A stretch of DNA of 64,000 bases from Tricholomella constricta (Eukaryota > Basidiomycota > Agaricomycetes > Agaricales > Lyophyllaceae): the NCBI GenBank assembly GCA_013368375.1, contig JAACJP010000004.1, positions 1,956,225 to 2,020,224 of the forward strand. Reading direction: 5' to 3'. A program made the position numbers and the translations under genes. Positions 58,477 to 64,000 of the stretch are shown here, in pieces. The notes under the pieces were generated by a model that was given only the letters and a program-made list of their open reading frames with translations, searched no databases and was not told the DNA's origin. The first letter of the stretch is position 1, and each line of letters starts with the position of its first letter.

Positions 58477-61400
58477 ATGTTAACGCGCTGCCCAAGGTGT
58501 AAAGAGGACATGGTATGTGGTCTACTTTCACACCCACAAAATCAGAATCACACTGACTCCGACTCCCAATATAAAAAGCGAAACCACCCGCAAGCCTGCG
58601 ACGGCAAATTTCCGCGACGACGCCAAGCAACGCTATCGACCTCCGTGCCGAGGCCCACGTGCTCAAGTCGTGATTTCGACAATGAACGGATTGATGAGCC
58701 TCGGTGTGGTGGCATAACGAGACAAAGGTGAGTGCGGAGAAATATCACAAAGACATCGCATGAATACCTGAATATAGATATAACGAGCGAAGCAATGCCA
58801 CCTTGTCCCAACGCTCTGTCTACTCTTCTACCACGCTCATCCAACCTCGCCCAAATGCCCAACGAATGGCCATCACTCGCCATGATGAGTAGCTCAACTC
58901 GGAAAACGCGACCACGAACGGTCGGTTTATCTTTCTGCAGTGAGGAGAGCCTCTGATGAGATTAGTAGATTGGTGCACCCAATCCCGATACGGTCGAGAC
59001 TACTCAAATTCAAGACAACACGGGAGCCTTTCATGATATGGACATGGACATGGATATGGACATGGATATGGACATGCAGTCCTCTGAGCTCACGGAAGAC
59101 GAGGGCCCCAGGGCTGAAGGGAGCTCATCGGTAGGTCAGCCTCTTATTCAGGGGTCACGAAAAAGAGGAAGTAAACGTTATCGGGAGCTCTCACCTCCCC
59201 GAAGCACTACCTCGCCAATTGGAGAGCAAAGTCAGCCACCTGAAAGGGGAGAGCCGCCTCCAAAGAAACTCAAAGATACGACAGGGGACTTTTCCTCCAG
59301 TGATCCTGGAGAGGTAGCTTTCACAGTCATTTGCAAGTTTCTTGTTTTAACTCATTCTCCCAGGCCAGTGTGCGTCTGAAGTATACACTTCGACTTGCCG
59401 GAAACCATTCTGTTCAATGTGGGTTTTCTGTACCAGGTATTGATTGATCCGCTATAAAAAATCCATCTATTATAGGGAATGCCGAGTCGGGTTCGAACAC
59501 GGCCTTCAACATACGTAGAGCTCCTATCATCCCGGATGATGCATCTTCGGCCCAAGCCATCGTTGTAGCTGACACAGCAATTACCTCCCCGCGTGCTTTG
59601 GTACCTCAAGCCGCCGCCTCTGGCGAGGCGCCAATGTGTCAGGCAGGCGCCCCAGGTGACGTCCACAGGCCCCAGTCGACTGTCGCAGGTGATAGTCCTG
59701 ATTCCCGAACCACTGTGAAAGGTAGCGCGCCGGCCCCTCAAACCATCACCGAAATCACGATGCCCATATCCTCCGCCTCCGCGACGCTAAATGACGCGTG
59801 TATTCCCCATATTACCATCGGAGACAATGTACGCGTGTCTACAACTTCAGTTCTGGGTGACATCTCAATGCCCCAGCGCACCGCCCCAAGCGACGCACCC
59901 ATGCAATTGACCACCGTCACAGGTGACGTTCCCATGTGCCAACCGATTGTCGCAGAGAATATTCCTGGCTCCCAAACCAGCACCCAAAGCACCGCGTCCT
60001 TGTTCCAAGTTAGCGCTGACACAGGAATCATCTCCCCGTGTGCTTTGATACCTCAAGCCGCCGCCTCTGGCGAGGTGCGGATGTGTCAGGCAGGCGCCCC
60101 AGGTGACGTCCACAGGTCCCAGCCGACTGTCGCAGACGATGATCCTGGCTCTCGGACCACTATGCCAGGTAGCGCACCCGCCTCCCAAACCATCCCCGAA
60201 GCCTCCATGCCCACATCCTCCGTCCCCACGAACGTGCCCAGTGATGACACAGAAAAGCTGGCCAAGGTAATCCGCGACGAATCGTTTTGCTTTGGCGTTG
60301 GGTCAACCGAGGCGTCTGTCGATCCCGCGAATGCAAGCGAAGAGGATTCGAGAATGAGAACACCACCCACACCCATCACCCCGGCGAGCGATCCCCCCCC
60401 AAAGACGTTCAACAATCGCACAGAGACGCCGACTGCGATATTTCGAGAAACTTCATTCTGCTTTGCATCTGAAACGAAGATGCCCAGCGTAGCAAAGCTC
60501 TTCCGCGACGCGTCGTTTTCCTTTGCCCCTGAGCGATCGGCCTCTGCTGAGCTTCCAAACGTGAACGAGGCGGACTCTACAATGCGACCCCTTGACACAT
60601 CCTTCACCTGTGCCACCAGCCCATTCCATACGAACACGAGGATTCATGACGCATCATCCTGCTCCCCTTCTGCGTCGTTCCAGGCTCCCAACGACTTCGG
60701 CACTGCTAATAACGAAGGCTCTGAGCTGCCGATGCCTGCTCAAGTGTCTCTATCTAGAGCCACAAACGAAAACTCAGGCTCCAACAAAGATGGTGACTAT
60801 GACACTGATAGTGGTGATGATGACCAAGTCATGGAGGAAGATCACACGAGATTCACGCGAGCGTGCAAGGCTAAATGGAAGGCACGCGAAGACACGTCAG
60901 AGGGAGAGATTTTCGATTTCGGAGATGTCGATGATCTTACGACGGACGACGATGATGACAAGCCGAAAGGGTTGATCACAGCTGCTATTATTCCTCTGCG
61001 ATCACATACAATGGTGCCGCTCGACGATGACTATGACATGGAGGAGAGCTCCAGTGGTAGTGATGATGACCAACTTATGGAGGAGTATCAATGGAAGGCG
61101 CGCCAAGACACGTCAGAGGGAGGGTTTTACAATTTTGGAGGTGACGATGATAGTTCGGACAGCGACGATGATGACGAGCCGAAAGGGGCCGGTAAGAACT
61201 ACTGCCCTCCTTTTTATGCCTCAGATTATCTGACATCTCGCGGCAAGGTCCAAGGCAAATTTCCCCTCACCTCAGCGCAGATACGGGTGGCAATCCGTTT
61301 GCCTGGTCCGACATAGTCGATGCGCCCCGTGTTGCTCGCTACAGACGAAATGCTGCTGAACCTTCCTCGGACAACATGGATATTGATGAAGACACGGATG

Positions 61401-62864
61401 GTGGTTTTGATGGCGATACAGAGGAATTCGACTCTCATGGATGGCTAGGAAGGAAGAGCTCTGTCATCTTTGATGATCCTGTAATAGTGCGTATCGTTTT
61501 TTATATATATGAATTCTCTGACTGTTAAGCAGGATGGATTCTATACCAACTATTTTGCCAGTAAGAATGTACGTGCCTCCCCAGTCCTATGAGCGGTGTA
61601 TCTAACTATTGGCATCAGCCTCATGAAATCCCTGCTTCAAAACATGATGTAGCAGTCGTTCTCCGCGCCATCAAGAAGCGGGAACCACCATGCACATCCT
61701 CGCCGAGTTGCTCAAAAGCGAAAAAATCTGGGCGACGTCGTTCCTCGTCTCTTGGCCCAACCATTAACCATCGGTCAGCCGAAACAATCGAGCTCCAGGT
61801 AAGTCCTCTTAATTTAATCTCGATCATGTCACTCAATGTCTGATAGAGCAACGTACGCGAATATGCCCTCTTGCTCATGAAGCGGAGACGCAAGCATTCA
61901 CCGATCACTTCCGCTACACCGGACGACGTGCTCAAATTTGAACGGACAATGAATGACGCACATGGACCTTCGCTTCAGAGCTTCCTTCTGGACCTAAATG
62001 GGAAGCGTAACTCATCTTGGAACTTACGCGCAGCGGAAGTCTTCGCGGAAGGTTTCGTCAGTCTTGGGAGTACGCATGTACCGATAAACGCACTCTAGAA
62101 GACGCCTTCAAGACCCATCTGATTCAACTGAAGAACACGTACAAGAGGACTATAACGCCACGCACTCAAGACGATGAAGATCGTGAGACATTAGAAGTAC
62201 GGTTTGGTCGGAGGCGCGGGGTGAGTGCTGTCGCAAGTGCCAACGAGTATCAACTCATTCCTCTGTCAGCTTTTCCGGCGCCGCCGGGAAACATTCCTGA
62301 CGTTCCAGGGAGATCCTTCCCTTGCTTGCCATATTGGTACCTGGGCACGGCTGACAGCACAGGCTATGAGCGGGGGACGAAACGGATTATGATTCTCAAG
62401 GCAATCGTCGTTACGTCGTCACGAAGATGTGCTGGCGCAGTCCTGAAGTCGATGATTGGCTCCGCACGTTTGACAAACTCCATCTGCGCAAACGGTTCAA
62501 CGGCGCCAATCGTCCTGATCCTGGTAGGTTCCCTCACGCTCGAGTAGTCGCCACCCGCCCCGACCACATCTACACTGATGCTGTTCCTGGCCTCCCGCGA
62601 AACTTTTATGATGCGGCGTGGCTCGCTGGCCAAGGCCAACGAACGCTTGAAGGACTGGATATTCAACCACCCGTTGAGCTAACGTTTTCGAACAACATAA
62701 TGAGGTTTGTCAATACTTCTAAATTAATTTTCGTATCGTTAAATAATTTGATCCCTAGGGTCAGGAGGCAATATCAAGACGTGGTGAATGGAAGGACTTT
62801 GCCCTTATCGTATAACCATCCTGTCCTTGAGGAAATGTTCGGGCCATCCCACTTAAATCTATAG
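58477..62864 (+). CDS. large acidic agaricomycete protein, unknown
   Basis: I read this as one multi-exon gene, though the start is unsure (58,477 or 58,796). The front encodes a (Asp-Met) run at about 59,034-59,078. The long central ORF (59,598-61,316) has two copies of a 180-190-bp repeat (APMCQAGAPGDVHRPQ and VRMCQAGAPGDVHRSQ), three degenerate motifs of the type FRDASFSF (60,270-60,530) and Asp/Glu-rich stretches. Later exons (61,320-62,864) give a more conserved part: GWLGRKSSVIFDD, EVDDWLRTFDKLHLRKRFNG, LPRNFYDAAWLAGQGQR and a final VRRQYQDVVNGRTLPLSYNH ending HLNL. This end belongs to an unnamed agaricomycete family that I have seen before. No enzyme motif is visible. It could be several adjacent gene remnants. 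Confidence 0.45.
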
Positions 62865-63136
62865 TCTACCCATGTAAATTGTTCCGGATAATCGAGAGGA
62901 TAAATAGCATCAATATGGCTGTCTAATATGTGGTCCGGAGACCTAATGAACTGTGACTCATTGGGTTCATGTTCTATCACCTCCCATGACGGCCCAAGGA
63001 CGGCAGGATTACCACCGCCCAATCCTTTTCCGTCTCGCTGCCATGTGAATTGATCACGAGCCCGACCAATAAGGCAATGTGTCGACACCTTCCCTAATAA
63101 GGGTCACTTCGGCGTTGAGATTGTCTCACCTTCTTC
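62865..63136. other. no gene seen; rearranged repeat sequence
   Basis: No gene is visible. The stretch 63,050-63,110 is inverted relative to about 53,740-53,800 (shared GGGAAGGTGTCGAC and GTCGGGCTCGTGATCA type segments), but in a different order relative to the neighbouring repeat. Confidence 0.5.
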
Positions 63137-63608
63137 GCGGCCTCGATGGCGATGGGATGGTAGCCGGCGGCCATTCTTGCTTCAAAGGGTGGTGTTATCT
63201 ACTCATCCTACATTCTGGCTCGCCTAACAAAACACCCATACCGCGACGATCTGGCCATAAAATCTGACCGACGATTGCTCCCATTGACATCACGCCGCTC
63301 GGTTCTGGCGGGCCGAAAAAACATTTCGTTGATTCCGTATCATACCGCCAGGATAGGAAAGGCGTCGACCCCTTTCCATAAATGGTAATCCCCGAGAGCA
63401 CCCAAAAGTACTTTCCCACCAGGAAATAACCAGCCTCGCGGTACCTTTGTTATCTAGTCGCCCCGCCCAACGTTACTGGCGGCCTTCACTTCGGATATGG
63501 CTTGACCGTCGCTGTCCCTGATTCTCTCGTGCGCTGGTGCCACGCCGGTATATCCACCCAGAGCGTCGTCGGGAAGCGCTTGTATAAAACTTCTGGCAAG
63601 ACCGCGTC
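63137..63608 (-). repeat. 472-bp inverted copy of the 53.8-54.27-kb segment
   Basis: This is a near copy, in reverse orientation, of 53,796-54,275, ending in the MAAGYHPIAIEAA codons of ValRS and including the Spt5-like scrap. It is flanked by an 18-bp direct repeat (GATTGTCTCACCTTCTTC) at 63,119-63,136 and 63,609-63,626. Confidence 0.75.
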
Positions 63609-63673
63609 GATTGTCTCACCTTCTTCCTTTTTCGGCGACTGATTACACACCATTATCCATCCATCCATTACAG

Positions 63674-64000
63674 AACCTCTCCCGCGCCGTCACTGAAACC
63701 TTTTGCAAACTACACGAGGACGGCATCATCTACCGCGCCATTCGCCTCGTCAACTGGTATGTCAAGCTCAATACCACCCTCTCCAACCTCGAGGTTCGTG
63801 CCCTCCGCCATGGGCAGCCTAACTCTAACTCTAATGCCCCCCTGCACAGGTCGAGCAGAAGGAGCTCACCGACAGGACCTTCCTCCCCGTGCCCGGCTAC
63901 GATCCCAAGGAAAAGTTTGAGTTTGGAGTAATTACCAGTTTTGCGTATGTCATTGAGGGTTCGGGTACGTGGATCTGGTTTCAGTTACATGTGCCCGTGG
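63674..64000 (+). CDS. VAS1: valyl-tRNA synthetase internal exons (partial, runs off window)
   Basis: Cytosolic ValRS attaches valine to tRNA-Val. The exon 63,674-63,793 encodes [20 protein letters not shown], then [20 protein letters not shown] 56-nt intron (63,794-63,849) follows. The next exon from 63,850 encodes [20 protein letters not shown], then [19 protein letters not shown], and a donor GTACGT at about 63,966. These are catalytic-core residues entering the editing domain. The usual Asn in YRANRLVNWCV is Ile here and Cys is Tyr, and the exons that should lie upstream are missing or replaced by the repeat at 63,137. It is therefore probably part of a rearranged or pseudogenic copy, unless the functional gene lies beyond the window. 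Confidence 0.7.

Noticed and set aside
59034..59078. (Asp-Met) hexanucleotide run as a functional metal-binding domain
   Set aside because: A GACATG/GATATG simple repeat explains it. I see no supporting motif.

Overview
The window is nuclear DNA of a filamentous basidiomycete, almost certainly an agaricomycete. The evidence is dense short introns (about 45-65 nt), and host genes that read as mushroom-type MPC1, isopentenyl-diphosphate isomerase, REC8, INCENP, SUN-domain, Spt5-like and valyl-tRNA synthetase sequences. There are also several unnamed protein families that I recognise as typical of Agaricomycetes.

Layout. 1-13,617 is a compact housekeeping block: MPC1 (-), an unknown conserved gene (+), IDI1 (-), REC8 meiotic kleisin (-), a GRAM-like membrane protein (-) and INCENP (+). 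13,618-17,465 is decayed: a Ty1/copia RNase H relic, an agaricomycete-family gene (-) and a Ser/Pro/Thr-rich ORF cut by an LTR. 17,466-27,442 is a nearly intact Ty3/gypsy chromovirus on the minus strand, with gag-protease, pol with chromodomain, and a third ORF. 27,443-48,251 is a giant 20.8-kb Ty3/gypsy-type element on the plus strand with 2.15-2.18-kb LTRs. 48,252-64,000 is a rearranged host region: a broken Spt5-like copy and an intact Spt5-like gene in inverted orientation around palindromic MITE-like elements, a repeat-containing tail-anchored protein gene, a LINE relic, a SUN-domain gene, an acidic unknown gene and scattered valyl-tRNA synthetase fragments.

The main discovery is the giant element. 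Its LTR carries twenty exact TGACTCA motifs (the AP-1/Gcn4 site), all in one orientation within 546 bp, ending 33 bp upstream of a TATA box. Downstream of pol the same element carries at least four accessory ORFs. One is a spliced gene for a small bZIP protein of Yap/Pap1 type, so the element appears to encode a candidate transcription factor for its own promoter. Other accessory ORFs encode an SH3/CAP-Gly-like small protein and a single-pass membrane protein. The LTR also holds three tRNA-like modules whose 5' ends match the primer tRNA implied by the primer-binding site, five related hairpins, and a pentamer array. I know of no described retrotransposon with this arrangement, but I could not search.

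Limits: exon borders were inferred by eye from splice signals and reading frame. Domain calls come from motif recognition. No alignment or database search was run.
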